Shown here: one piece after another, positions 19,025 to 27,063 of the stretch
Position numbering within the stretch: the stretch's first letter is position 1
How the letters are laid out: every line of letters starts with the position of its first letter
Assembly: GCF_900105965.1 (NCBI RefSeq)
Contig: NZ_FNTV01000001.1
Location: 2,356,001 to 2,420,000, forward strand
Direction: 5' to 3'
DNA from: Arthrobacter alpinus
Lineage (GTDB): Bacteria; Actinomycetota; Actinomycetes; Actinomycetales; Micrococcaceae
Length of the DNA stretch: 64,000 bases
Notes under the pieces: generated by a model
Seen by the model: the letters and a program-made list of their open reading frames with translations, nothing else
The model's database searches: none
What the model was told of the DNA's origin: nothing
Position numbers and translations under genes: made by a program

Positions 19025-20124
19025 CTGCGCCTGACCCGCGGTCTGCGGCTCTCGAGACTGAGGTGCAGCAATTATTGGGCGACGCCGTGGCCAACGGCAT
19101 CACGCCGTCGGCCGTGTGTTCGGTGGTCTTGCACGGGCAGCCGCTGCGTACCATCTCGGCCGGCCCGGCTACGGCGGGCACCTACTTCGATTTGGCCTCG
19201 GTCACCAAGGTGTTCACGGCCGTGACGGCGCTGTCCCTTGTGGATGGCGGCGCCTTGGCCCTGGACGAACCCATTTGCACTTGGCTTCCTGGTTTTCGGA
19301 GCGGTCATGGAAACAGCGGCAAATCCGCTGTCACCCTGCGCCATCTGCTCACCCACACCTCCGGGCTGCCCGCGGTGTGGCCGGGCTGGCGGTCAGCGTT
19401 GGCGACGGGCACCGCCTATAACCGCCAAGACCTGCTTGCCGACCTGTTGAGCATGGAACTAACAGCGGTCCCCGGTACGCACTTTGACTATTCCTGCGTT
19501 GGCTTCAACACTGTCATGGCGCTGGCCGAACACGTCACCGGCCGGCCGTGGGCCGGGCTGGTAAGCGAACGGGTGCTGGAGAAACTCAGCAACGGCGGCT
19601 GTCCCTCAGGCCTGGTGGAGCTGACAGGGCGCCCAGATCCGGCACTCTGCGCCCCCACGGAATTTCAGCCGGAATACGGCCGCGGATTGATTCAGGGCAT
19701 TGTCCACGACGAATCCGCGTGGTCACTGGGCGGACTCAGCGGCAATGCCGGACTGTTTGGCACTGCACCGTCCTTGGCCGCCTTCGGCGAGGATCTTTTG
19801 GCGGGCTTGCCGGGAATCTTGAGCCCAACAATGGCCGCTGAAATGTGGCAGGACCAGCTGCCTCTTGTCCTGGGCGACAATGCAGATAGCGGCGGCCCCG
19901 GCTACGGCCATGGCCTGGGTCTGCGGATCGGCCAAGAATCTTGGATGGGTGCTCACCCAGGCGCCCGTGGACACAACGGGTTTACCGGCACCTCGCTACT
20001 GGTGGACCGTGAAGCTGGCATTGCCGCAGCCCTGTTGACCAACCGAGTCCATCCCAGCCGCACACTCTCGGACGTCACAGCCATGCGCCACGCCGTTGCC
20101 GATGTTGTGTACGCCGCGGCCTAA
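19021..20124 (+). CDS. Serine hydrolase, class C beta-lactamase fold, AmiE/YbbE-like
   Basis: A 367-residue penicillin-recognising hydrolase with SVTK (Ser60/Lys63), YSC at 157-159 in place of the usual YSN, and the third motif in GHNGFTGTSLLVD. The GFTGTS segment followed by LLTNRVHPS resembles B. subtilis YbbE (AmiE), the N-acetylmuramoyl-L-alanine amidase encoded beside nagZ and murQ there. That resemblance is from memory of the family, not an alignment. It has no signal peptide and is translationally coupled to the LD-carboxypeptidase. The proposed role is to strip the peptide from MurNAc-peptides. Confidence 0.82.
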   Translation: MTAPDPRSAALETEVQQLLGDAVANGITPSAVCSVVLHGQPLRTISAGPATAGTYFDLASVTKVFTAVTALSLVDGGALALDEPICTWLPGFRSGHGNSGKSAVTLRHLLTHTSGLPAVWPGWRSALATGTAYNRQDLLADLLSMELTAVPGTHFDYSCVGFNTVMALAEHVTGRPWAGLVSERVLEKLSNGGCPSGLVELTGRPDPALCAPTEFQPEYGRGLIQGIVHDESAWSLGGLSGNAGLFGTAPSLAAFGEDLLAGLPGILSPTMAAEMWQDQLPLVLGDNADSGGPGYGHGLGLRIGQESWMGAHPGARGHNGFTGTSLLVDREAGIAAALLTNRVHPSRTLSDVTAMRHAVADVVYAAA

Positions 20125-20165
20125 GTACCGATTTTCCAGCTCCTCTCACTGCCAGGAAGGCCCCC

Positions 20166-21005
20166 ATGTCTCTTACCTCCGATTACAGCGACGGCGTCCC
20201 CACAGTTTCCTTCCACCTGACGGATATGTCCGGGGTTGTCCTTGCTGAACGCAACGCCGATGTGACGTTCTATTCAGCCAGCACCATTAAGCTCGGAGTT
20301 CTGGTCGCGGCCATGCAAGCCGTGGAGCGCGGAGAGCTGTCCCTGGACCAGCCCGTGATTTCCACGCACACGTTCCCCAGCGGTGTCGGGACTGGCACGC
20401 CGTTTAGTTTTGCCCCCGACGATTACGACGAGGGTCTCCCTCCGGAGGGGAGCCCAACCACGCTGCACACAGTTCTGGAACGCATGATCATTGTTTCCTC
20501 CAACGAGGCAACCAACCTGGCCATCGAGCTGGTGGGCTTCGCTGCGATCAACGCATCTTTGGCTGCCTGTGGTGCCACCAACTCGTTCATGGACCGGTTG
20601 TACGGCGACATGGATGCCCTTGCCGCGGGGCTGACGCACCAGGTCACAGCACGTGACCTGGTCAAGATCATGCACACAGTCCTGAGTGGACGCGCGGCTG
20701 GGCCGGAATTGACGGCCGTCATGATGGGCTGGCTGCGGGCCCAGGAATATCCGGTGATCGGTCTCGAGGCCCAGGCCTTGGTGCCGGAGTGCGATTGGGG
20801 AAGCAAGTCAGGCTGGGTCACCGGGATTCGTCACGATGTGGCGTTTGTTGCTCCGGCCAGCGACGCTCCCGCAGCGGGGGTGGCCCCGTCCGAGGGCTAC
20901 ATCTTGGCAGTGTGCACGCGTGGCTACGCGGAAGACGACGCAACTGAGGTGGTCCGTTCGCTTGCCGCCATGGCCCACACAATCGTTACTGCCCAATTGA
21001 ACTAG
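20166..21005 (+). CDS. Serine hydrolase, class A beta-lactamase fold, no signal peptide
   Basis: A 279-residue protein with the class A active-site order: STIK (Ser39/Lys42), SNE at 112-114 replacing SDN, and KSG at 214-216. The region between the second and third motifs lacks the classic class A ExxLN omega-loop motif, so a true beta-lactamase is unlikely. It starts MSLTSDYSDG with no signal peptide. Relatives include cytoplasmic or secreted D,D-peptidase-like hydrolases. It ends the ABC operon, 41 nt after the AmiE-like gene, and overlaps the convergent epimerase gene by 20 bp. A peptide substrate derived from the cell wall is inferred. Confidence 0.75.
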   Translation: MSLTSDYSDGVPTVSFHLTDMSGVVLAERNADVTFYSASTIKLGVLVAAMQAVERGELSLDQPVISTHTFPSGVGTGTPFSFAPDDYDEGLPPEGSPTTLHTVLERMIIVSSNEATNLAIELVGFAAINASLAACGATNSFMDRLYGDMDALAAGLTHQVTARDLVKIMHTVLSGRAAGPELTAVMMGWLRAQEYPVIGLEAQALVPECDWGSKSGWVTGIRHDVAFVAPASDAPAAGVAPSEGYILAVCTRGYAEDDATEVVRSLAAMAHTIVTAQLN

Positions 21006-22092
21006 CTGTCCCGCTGCTCCGGGGCCAGGAAAGTCCTGTGATCCCCAGCCCTGGGGCCGGAGAGAGCCAAATTTCGGATCTCCGGTATTGCGCACCACCG
21101 GAGACCGGCGACGCCGCCAGCCACAGTCCGCCGTCCAGGTCCTGAGCCATGACGGGCAGCGTCGAGGCAAAAGCCGCCGCCGCGGCGATGCCCACGCTGC
21201 TCTCCAGCATGCAACCCACCACAACTCCCAGACCGGCATCTGCTGCTCGGTCAGCCAGCCTTCTGGCATGCCGAATCCCGCCGGTTTTTGCCAGCTTGAT
21301 ATTGATCATCGAGGCCGCGTTGCGCTCCAGCAAGAGGTCCAGATCCGCACAGGTCCAGACGCTTTCATCCGCCATGATGGGAAGGCCGACGGCGCCGCTC
21401 ACCTTGGCCAGACCGGCCCAGTCAGCGGCGGCGACGGGTTGCTCAACAAACTCAACGCCAACGTTGGCCTTTTCCAGTCCGCGGATAAACGTGATGGCCT
21501 GCTCGGGCGTAAAAGCCTGGTTGGCATCGACCCTCAGGATGGTCTCCTTGCCCACGGCAGCACGCACGGCCACCATGGCCGCCAAGGGATCACCTTCGGC
21601 ATTGAGTTTGACCTTCAAGCAGTCAAATCCTTCGCTGACGTGGTGGCGAGCCGTCGCCGCGAGTTCCTCAGGGGCGGCAACGGAAAGCGTCATATCAGTT
21701 GTGACATGAATGGGTGTACCTGCCGGTTGTCCGCCAAGGAACTCAGACATGGAAATCCCGGCTTGTTGGGCGGCCAGGTCATGGAGGGCACAATCAACGG
21801 CCGCTCGAGCAACACTCGGCTCGCGAGATTGTTCGAGCCGTTCCAAGGCGTGTTCCACGCTGTCGGCCGAGGCGAACAGGGACCACAGCGGCCCTTCAAC
21901 GGAGGCAATCACGGCGTTGGTGGTTGTTTTGGTAACAACACTGATGGGTGCCTCACCCCAACCGCTCAGTCCGGCGTCATCCCGTAGTTCAACAATCACC
22001 GTTTCCAGTTCCACTGCGCTGCGCACCGCAGTGGTAAAGGCTCGGAGCAACGGCACGCTTATGCGGTGGGCGGTGATGGACGCAAGTTTCAT
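20986..22092 (-). CDS. Dipeptide epimerase (L-Ala-D/L-Glu type), enolase superfamily
   Basis: A 368-residue enolase-superfamily enzyme of the muconate-lactonising subgroup. It has the KxK base motif in CLKVKLN, metal ligands in RVDANQ, EFVEQP and MADES, and the second catalytic Lys in INIKLAKTGG. Family members epimerise L-Ala-D-Glu from murein to L-Ala-L-Glu so that ordinary peptidases can use it. The ATG at 22092 is preferred to the GTG at 22101 because AAAGGTGG is correctly spaced. It is the only member of this half of the island on the minus strand. Other dipeptide specificities exist in the family. Confidence 0.88.
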   Translation of the reverse strand: MKLASITAHRISVPLLRAFTTAVRSAVELETVIVELRDDAGLSGWGEAPISVVTKTTTNAVIASVEGPLWSLFASADSVEHALERLEQSREPSVARAAVDCALHDLAAQQAGISMSEFLGGQPAGTPIHVTTDMTLSVAAPEELAATARHHVSEGFDCLKVKLNAEGDPLAAMVAVRAAVGKETILRVDANQAFTPEQAITFIRGLEKANVGVEFVEQPVAAADWAGLAKVSGAVGLPIMADESVWTCADLDLLLERNAASMINIKLAKTGGIRHARRLADRAADAGLGVVVGCMLESSVGIAAAAAFASTLPVMAQDLDGGLWLAASPVSGGAQYRRSEIWLSPAPGLGITGLSWPRSSGTASSIGQ

Positions 22093-22103
22093 GGAAACCA
22101 CCT

Positions 22104-22145
22104 TTTAGTAAGTTAAATACCAAATTGAACCTAGTTTAGTAAATG
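22104..22145. promoter_or_regulatory. Direct repeat TTTAGTAA in the epimerase-MFS spacer
   Basis: TTTAGTAA occurs at 22104-22111 and again at 22135-22142, 31 bp apart (about three helical turns), in an AT-rich block just upstream of the epimerase start. It is a candidate operator or promoter element for the divergent pair. Confidence 0.3.
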
Positions 22146-22228
22146 ATCTTCGTCACGGGGTGCGGCGCGGGTCACTTTGCCGGATAATCTTGAGGCAGGT
22201 GCAAGACCGGACGTGAGCAAAGGAAACC

Positions 22229-23581
22229 ATGAGCATCCCCACAGCCATCTTGACCGGCGATCGCGTTGTGCAAGATCTGCCTTGGCGCTGGCGGGTGCAG
22301 GGCAGTATTTTCCTCATTGGCGGACTCGGCTTCATGTTCGATGCCTGGGATGTGACGCTCAACGGCTTCCTCATTCCGCTGTTGTCCAAGGAATGGGGGC
22401 TTAGCCCGGGGCAGGCAGCGTGGATCGGCACGGCGAACCTGATTGGCATGGCGGTTGGTGCGTTTGCGTGGGGCTCCATCGCCGACATCATCGGGCGCAA
22501 GAAGGCGTTCACGCTCACCCTGCTGATCTTCTCCGTGTTCACGGTACTGGGTGCCTTTTCCAATGAAATCGTGCTCTTTTGCGTGTTCCGCTTCATGGCC
22601 GGTTTTGGCCTGGGCGGCTGTATTCCGGTGGACTACGCTCTGGTTGGTGAGTTCACACCACGTAAACATCGCGGCCGGGTGCTCACAGCCATGGATGCTT
22701 GGTGGCCCATTGGGGCGTCTCTCTGTGGCGTGGTTTCCGCCGTGCTCATGGCATCGTTGGGCAACTGGCGCTACCTGATGCTTGTCATGGTGCTTCCGGC
22801 GCTGCTCGTGTTTTGGGTCCGTGTTGGCGTACCTGAATCACCGCTGTATTTGGTGCGAGCGGGCCGCCCGGCTGAAGCGAAGGCCGTCATTGAAAAGCTG
22901 ATCGAGCGGACCGGAGCCACGGTTGGGCCTTGGAAACTACCCGATCCGGCTGACGCGCCCAAGTTGTCGCTGGGCAAGGTGACGGATCAGCTGGCCGGCC
23001 TCTGGCGCTTCAACTGGCGGATTACCGGCGTTGCCTGGTCCCTGTTTCTGACCATCCTTTTGGTCTACTATGGCGCGCTGACGTGGATGCCTTCCATCCT
23101 CGTTGCCACCGGCTATGCGCAGAACAAGGCCTTCATGGCCACGGCCTCGATGACAGGAATTGGGCTGCTCGGCGTGGTCGCCGCGGCACTTCTCGTGGAG
23201 CGTCTGGGGCGGAAGTGGATTCTGGCTGTGACCGGCCCGCTGGCCGCACTTTCCCTGGTCATTTTCGCTTTGGTCCTGGATGCCCCGGTTGCTGCACAGA
23301 TCTGGTTGCTGGTGTTTGGCTTTGTCATTCAGGTAGCCATCCCGGTGCTGTACACCTATGTCTCGGAGCTGTACCCCACACACCTGCGGGCCACCGGTTT
23401 TGGCTGGGCGTCAACCATGTCACGTGTGGGAGCGGGGCTGGTGCCGCTGATTTTCGGATCCCTGCTGTGGCCGGTTCTTGGCCTGCCGCTCACATTCGCC
23501 CTGACCGGTGGACTGGTGCTGTTGGCGGTCATTTGGATGGCATTCTCGGCGCCGGAAACCAAGGGCGCGGCGCTGGAATAG
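22229..23581 (+). CDS. MFS transporter, sugar-porter/NiaP-like
   Basis: A 450-residue, 12-helix transporter. Helix 1 contains GFMFDAWDVTLNGF, the loop after helix 2 has GSIADIIGRKKAF (motif A), and the segment after helix 4 has GEFTPRKHRGR. The mid-loop sequence PESPLYLVRAGR and the repeated motif ERLGRK in the second half are typical of the sugar-porter/SV2/niacin (NiaP) subgroup. AAAGGAAA precedes the ATG. It is divergent from the epimerase, so a role in exporting or importing a salvage product is possible, but nothing in the sequence fixes the substrate. Confidence 0.85.
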   Translation: MSIPTAILTGDRVVQDLPWRWRVQGSIFLIGGLGFMFDAWDVTLNGFLIPLLSKEWGLSPGQAAWIGTANLIGMAVGAFAWGSIADIIGRKKAFTLTLLIFSVFTVLGAFSNEIVLFCVFRFMAGFGLGGCIPVDYALVGEFTPRKHRGRVLTAMDAWWPIGASLCGVVSAVLMASLGNWRYLMLVMVLPALLVFWVRVGVPESPLYLVRAGRPAEAKAVIEKLIERTGATVGPWKLPDPADAPKLSLGKVTDQLAGLWRFNWRITGVAWSLFLTILLVYYGALTWMPSILVATGYAQNKAFMATASMTGIGLLGVVAAALLVERLGRKWILAVTGPLAALSLVIFALVLDAPVAAQIWLLVFGFVIQVAIPVLYTYVSELYPTHLRATGFGWASTMSRVGAGLVPLIFGSLLWPVLGLPLTFALTGGLVLLAVIWMAFSAPETKGAALE

Positions 23582-23672
23582 GCGCCACCGGCGTCCCCCG
23601 GAGGGGACTTCTCCCCATTGAAGCCATCGGTGACACGGCCCTAAGCTGGGGAACCTAGTCAAGAGGAGTGCC

Positions 23673-25214
23673 ATGACCGATTTTCTCGGTGCCGACACTG
23701 CACAACTGCGAGATCTGGCCAAGACGTTTTCCACCTCGGCGCAACGCATCGATGCGCAGGCCAAAATGCTCAGGTCATTGGTGTCACCCCTGACCAGCTG
23801 GCGGGGACCTGACGCCGCTCGATTCACGCAAATGGTCAACTCCAAGCACCTGCCCTTGTTGCATAGAACGGCAACCACGCTGACGGAAGTTGCGGCGCAA
23901 CTGAAGGTGCAGGCGGACGAGCAGGACAAGACGAGCTCTGCCGCCAGCCTCGGTGCACCAAGCGGGAGCCCGGCCAATCCGACGTCGAGCGCTGCAGCGG
24001 CGGAGCTCCAGCAGCGCTTGGAGAGCATGACGGCCACCGAGCGGGAGGCGTATCTCAACTCCCAAGAGTTCAAGGATTGGGCCGCACAACACCCCGATGA
24101 GGCCAAGTCCGTTTTGGACGCCATGGCCGATTCCGGTCAGATCCAGTTTGCCGATGGGGGCTACGCCAATTTCCTGGAGGATTATTGGCTTCTGGCTGCC
24201 ATGCAAGAGGCCGGGATCGACCCCGACAAGTGGGATCCCGCCCAAGGATATGCCTACAACCGGGACACCATCGCGGCTGTGTACAAGTACTACGGCGAAC
24301 TGTATCTGAAGGATCCGCGGATGCAATGGGCCGGATTTGCCCACATGGTGGGTCCCGGGCTCGACGCCGGATTCGCCGATGTGCGGATGATGCGCGATGT
24401 TGCACGCACGCTGCTTTCCTCCGGTGCCGTTGGCGATGCCCTCGTACCCGGATTGACTCCCCTTTCTCCCGAGCAGTTGTTGGCCCTGGCCAACATGTCG
24501 GACCGCGAGATTGCCTACTTCGAGACGAGCCTGCTGGAGATGCAGCAGCAGATCTTCAACGACATCGGCTACCAGCATCAGGCTTTTGCCGAAGGTGGCA
24601 TTGATGAGATCAATCGGATGGTCAAGGCCGGTGTCATCGAGGACCCCCGCGTGATCGAAGCCTGGCAGAAGTTCAATTCCGGCACGCCGGAGGACCTGGC
24701 CCAGGGCACCTTGAACATGGCAGATTACGAACAGAACGTGGTCATCGCTGAGAGCTACGATGACATGAACGGGCACGGGCTCACGGGCCCAGCCTTCACA
24801 CTGGCCATGTCCATTGTGGGCACCCCATCAATCCCCGATGCCCAGTCCTACTCACAGGCCAACCCGCTGATATTGCATCCGACACCCGAGTCGGTTCCGG
24901 TGGGCCCGCTAGGACCGTTTGGCCCCCATTTTGACGTGCCGAACCCCCTGCATGACAACATTGTGGTGGAAACACCGCTTCCCGACGGCAACATCGCCAA
25001 TAGGGAACAGCGTTGGGAATTCATCACCGAGGACACATATCCGGCCTATATGGACTTGGCCAATGACCCGGGCCGTTTGGAGTCCATCATTGAACAACAG
25101 GTGAGCGATACGGGGTATCAGGATGCCGTGAATTCTAACCGGCTCACCAACCGTTGGGATGAGGTCTTGCGCCAAATAGTTTTAGGAGACGGGAACCCGC
25201 TCGATGGAAAATAG
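23673..25214 (+). CDS. WXG100-like domain protein with long C-terminal region
   Basis: A 513-residue protein. The first ~95 residues form a predicted two-helix hairpin with SWRGPDAARF at its turn, matching the WxG of ESX/type VII substrates. A Ser/Ala-rich linker follows, then a ~380-residue region (from about AELQQRLESM) that I do not recognise. It is mostly helical to residue ~370 and then Pro-rich and less ordered. It has no signal peptide, as expected for type VII export. An AAGAGG site precedes the ATG. Its last 11 bp overlap the start of a lipoprotein gene. A secreted effector or envelope-associated protein is inferred; no toxin motif is evident. Confidence 0.75.
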   Translation: MTDFLGADTAQLRDLAKTFSTSAQRIDAQAKMLRSLVSPLTSWRGPDAARFTQMVNSKHLPLLHRTATTLTEVAAQLKVQADEQDKTSSAASLGAPSGSPANPTSSAAAAELQQRLESMTATEREAYLNSQEFKDWAAQHPDEAKSVLDAMADSGQIQFADGGYANFLEDYWLLAAMQEAGIDPDKWDPAQGYAYNRDTIAAVYKYYGELYLKDPRMQWAGFAHMVGPGLDAGFADVRMMRDVARTLLSSGAVGDALVPGLTPLSPEQLLALANMSDREIAYFETSLLEMQQQIFNDIGYQHQAFAEGGIDEINRMVKAGVIEDPRVIEAWQKFNSGTPEDLAQGTLNMADYEQNVVIAESYDDMNGHGLTGPAFTLAMSIVGTPSIPDAQSYSQANPLILHPTPESVPVGPLGPFGPHFDVPNPLHDNIVVETPLPDGNIANREQRWEFITEDTYPAYMDLANDPGRLESIIEQQVSDTGYQDAVNSNRLTNRWDEVLRQIVLGDGNPLDGK

Positions 25215-25902
25215 CCGCCGCTGGCCACTGATGGTTCTGGCGTTGATCGCAGCACTGACACTGGCCTCATGCTCGTTACCGATGACACCCAATTCCCCAG
25301 AGGAGACTTCCATGGGCACCAGCACTTCCATGATGGACGAGGCAGGCATCAAGAAGATCAAGGACGACGGCGTGGGCCGCTTCGACTTGACAGCCGCCTC
25401 CGTGCCGAAAGAGTCTGTAGGGCTGCCGCCAAATGTGAACGAAGTGGCTTACTTTGCAACGGATACCGACAAACCGGTAGAGATCACCCTGGAACTTCCG
25501 CAAGATACACTCACGGTCTCAACCAGCGACTTCAAGATGGCCACAGCCTCAAGAAACAGTTACGTTGACACTGTCACCTGGTTTGAGCAGGTGGATGGAT
25601 TGGACGCTCTCGATGGCGCCGTCTCTGCGGCGCATGAGCGGTTTGGCTTCGCTCCAACAAAATTGGCTGCGTGGGAGGCCAAGAACTTCATGGCTGACGA
25701 GTCCAAGGGCCAGCAAAGCCTTGGCATGGGCGTCAAGAACGGTACGGCCATGTACCTGACGGTTTATTGGAAGAAGGACTCCCCCGTTCAGGTCTTGCAG
25801 TTTTCGGCTTTGATAGCCCCGGGCTACTACGAGCCAGAGGTTCAGGCTGAGATTGCCGAGTCTGGGCGCGCGCCGATCGGTTTCGAACTGGATGAGCAAT
25901 AA
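25204..25902 (+). CDS. Lipoprotein paired with the WXG-domain protein
   Basis: A 232-residue lipoprotein. The signal peptide RRWPLMVLALIAALTLASC ends in a good lipobox (LASC). The mature part is soluble, with no recognised motif, and contains YVDTVTWFEQVDGLDAL and VYWKKDSPVQVLQFSALI. The ATG lies inside the WXG gene's last codons (11-bp overlap), so the two products are translationally coupled. Proposed roles are an immunity or accessory partner for the WXG protein on the outer face of the membrane. No database family can be named from sequence alone. Confidence 0.78.
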   Translation: MENSRRWPLMVLALIAALTLASCSLPMTPNSPEETSMGTSTSMMDEAGIKKIKDDGVGRFDLTAASVPKESVGLPPNVNEVAYFATDTDKPVEITLELPQDTLTVSTSDFKMATASRNSYVDTVTWFEQVDGLDALDGAVSAAHERFGFAPTKLAAWEAKNFMADESKGQQSLGMGVKNGTAMYLTVYWKKDSPVQVLQFSALIAPGYYEPEVQAEIAESGRAPIGFELDEQ

Positions 25903-26002
25903 CGCCCCTCTTGGTGTGTGGCGTCGCGACAACCCTCAGGGTTTGTCCAACTTCAAGCGATACGCTGGGACTTTCGTTGTGTCGCCGATTCTAAGGACTC
26001 CC

Positions 26003-26305
26003 ATGAGCGCGTTGCTTCCCACCGCCATTGCCACCACCGGCCTGCTGGGCGGTTACCAGACTGCCCGGGCCACCAAGAACCGCCAGCTGGGCGGCGCCGT
26101 TTTGGCGGCCGCCGGTGCCGCCGCCTTCATGGGTTGGAAGAAGAATGCGGGCACGGGCGCGGCCGTGGCACTGACAGCCACTTACGTTGTGGCGTTTGGG
26201 GCATCGCACCCCTTGGCCAAGAAGATGGGCGCCTGGCCGGCCGTCTACACCGTGACCGCCGCAACCGCCGTGGCCTCGCTAGTCTTTGGCCGCGCCAAGA
26301 AGTAG
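26003..26305 (+). CDS. Small membrane protein (100 aa)
   Basis: A 100-residue protein beginning MSALLPTAIATTG. It has about three hydrophobic segments: LGGAVLAAAGAAAFMGW, GAAVALTATYVVAFGAS, and VYTVTAATAVASLVFG, and ends GRAKK. AAGGACT before the ATG supports this start over a longer frame beginning inside the lipoprotein gene. No function is recognised. It stands alone between the lipoprotein gene and the DedA gene. Confidence 0.7.
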   Translation: MSALLPTAIATTGLLGGYQTARATKNRQLGGAVLAAAGAAAFMGWKKNAGTGAAVALTATYVVAFGASHPLAKKMGAWPAVYTVTAATAVASLVFGRAKK

Positions 26306-26439
26306 CGTCAAGATGTAGCGCCGCTACGTGGGGCTAGGAGTTGGGGCGGGTGTACCGCGGTTGTGCATGCCCGTAAACTGGGTTGACCGGCACCTCGCCG
26401 CAACTCCCGCATTGACTCTTCTCCCACCGCAAGGACACC

Positions 26440-27063
26440 ATGGAACTCGCAGCCTACGACCCTAGCTTGTTGCAGGGGCTCTGGGTGTACGTGGCCGGCG
26501 GTGGCTTCGTCATGGTTTCGGCTTTTATCCCGCCCGTACCCAGCACCACGGTGTTCGTTGCCTTGGGTGCGCTTGCAGGGCTCGACGGCGGGCCCCAAGC
26601 CTTGCCGCTGGTGATCGCGATGATGGCGGGAGCCCTGGCTGGGGACCTGCTGACGTTCTGGTTCACCAAGATGTTCGGACACACGCGCTGGGGCTCAAGC
26701 CGGGGCCCCAGGCGCCAACGCGCCGTGGATTCGGCAACCCGCCGCTTACGGCAACGCCCTTACATGTTTATGCTGACGTCGCGGTTCATCCCACTCGGCA
26801 GGCTCTCTTCCAACATTGCCGCCACGGTGGCGGGCTACCCGTTGCGGGCCTTCAGCGTGTTTTCGCTGGTTTCCGCCACGGTGTGGGCGCTGTACTCGGT
26901 GGGCATTGGGATGCTGACCCGGCAATGGCCGAACGTGTCAACCCAGCTGGCCGTTGTGCTGGCCATTGTTTTCTCGATTGTGCTCGGCTGGCTCGTAGGC
27001 AAGGTCTCCACGTGGTTCCTGGACCGGAAAAACTCGAAGCCGGACCCCGCCGTCGTACCTTAG
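26440..27063 (+). CDS. DedA/VTT-domain membrane protein
   Basis: A 207-residue membrane protein of the DedA (SNARE-associated/VTT) family, members of which act in lipid-carrier flipping and membrane homeostasis. It has the early re-entrant segment FIPPVPSTTVFVALGALAG, the loop AGDLLTFWFTKMFG, and the family signature SRFIPLGRLSSNIAATVAGYP. AAGGAC precedes the ATG. Its final 4 bp overlap the end of the convergent purN gene. Some family members flip C55-isoprenyl phosphate in cell-wall recycling; that role here is inference only. Confidence 0.88.
   Translation: MELAAYDPSLLQGLWVYVAGGGFVMVSAFIPPVPSTTVFVALGALAGLDGGPQALPLVIAMMAGALAGDLLTFWFTKMFGHTRWGSSRGPRRQRAVDSATRRLRQRPYMFMLTSRFIPLGRLSSNIAATVAGYPLRAFSVFSLVSATVWALYSVGIGMLTRQWPNVSTQLAVVLAIVFSIVLGWLVGKVSTWFLDRKNSKPDPAVVP

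Noticed and set aside
23784..24776. 330-codon frame antisense to the WXG protein gene
   Set aside because: The plus-strand gene has a WxG motif, a ribosome-binding site and a coupled partner; the antisense translation has none of these.
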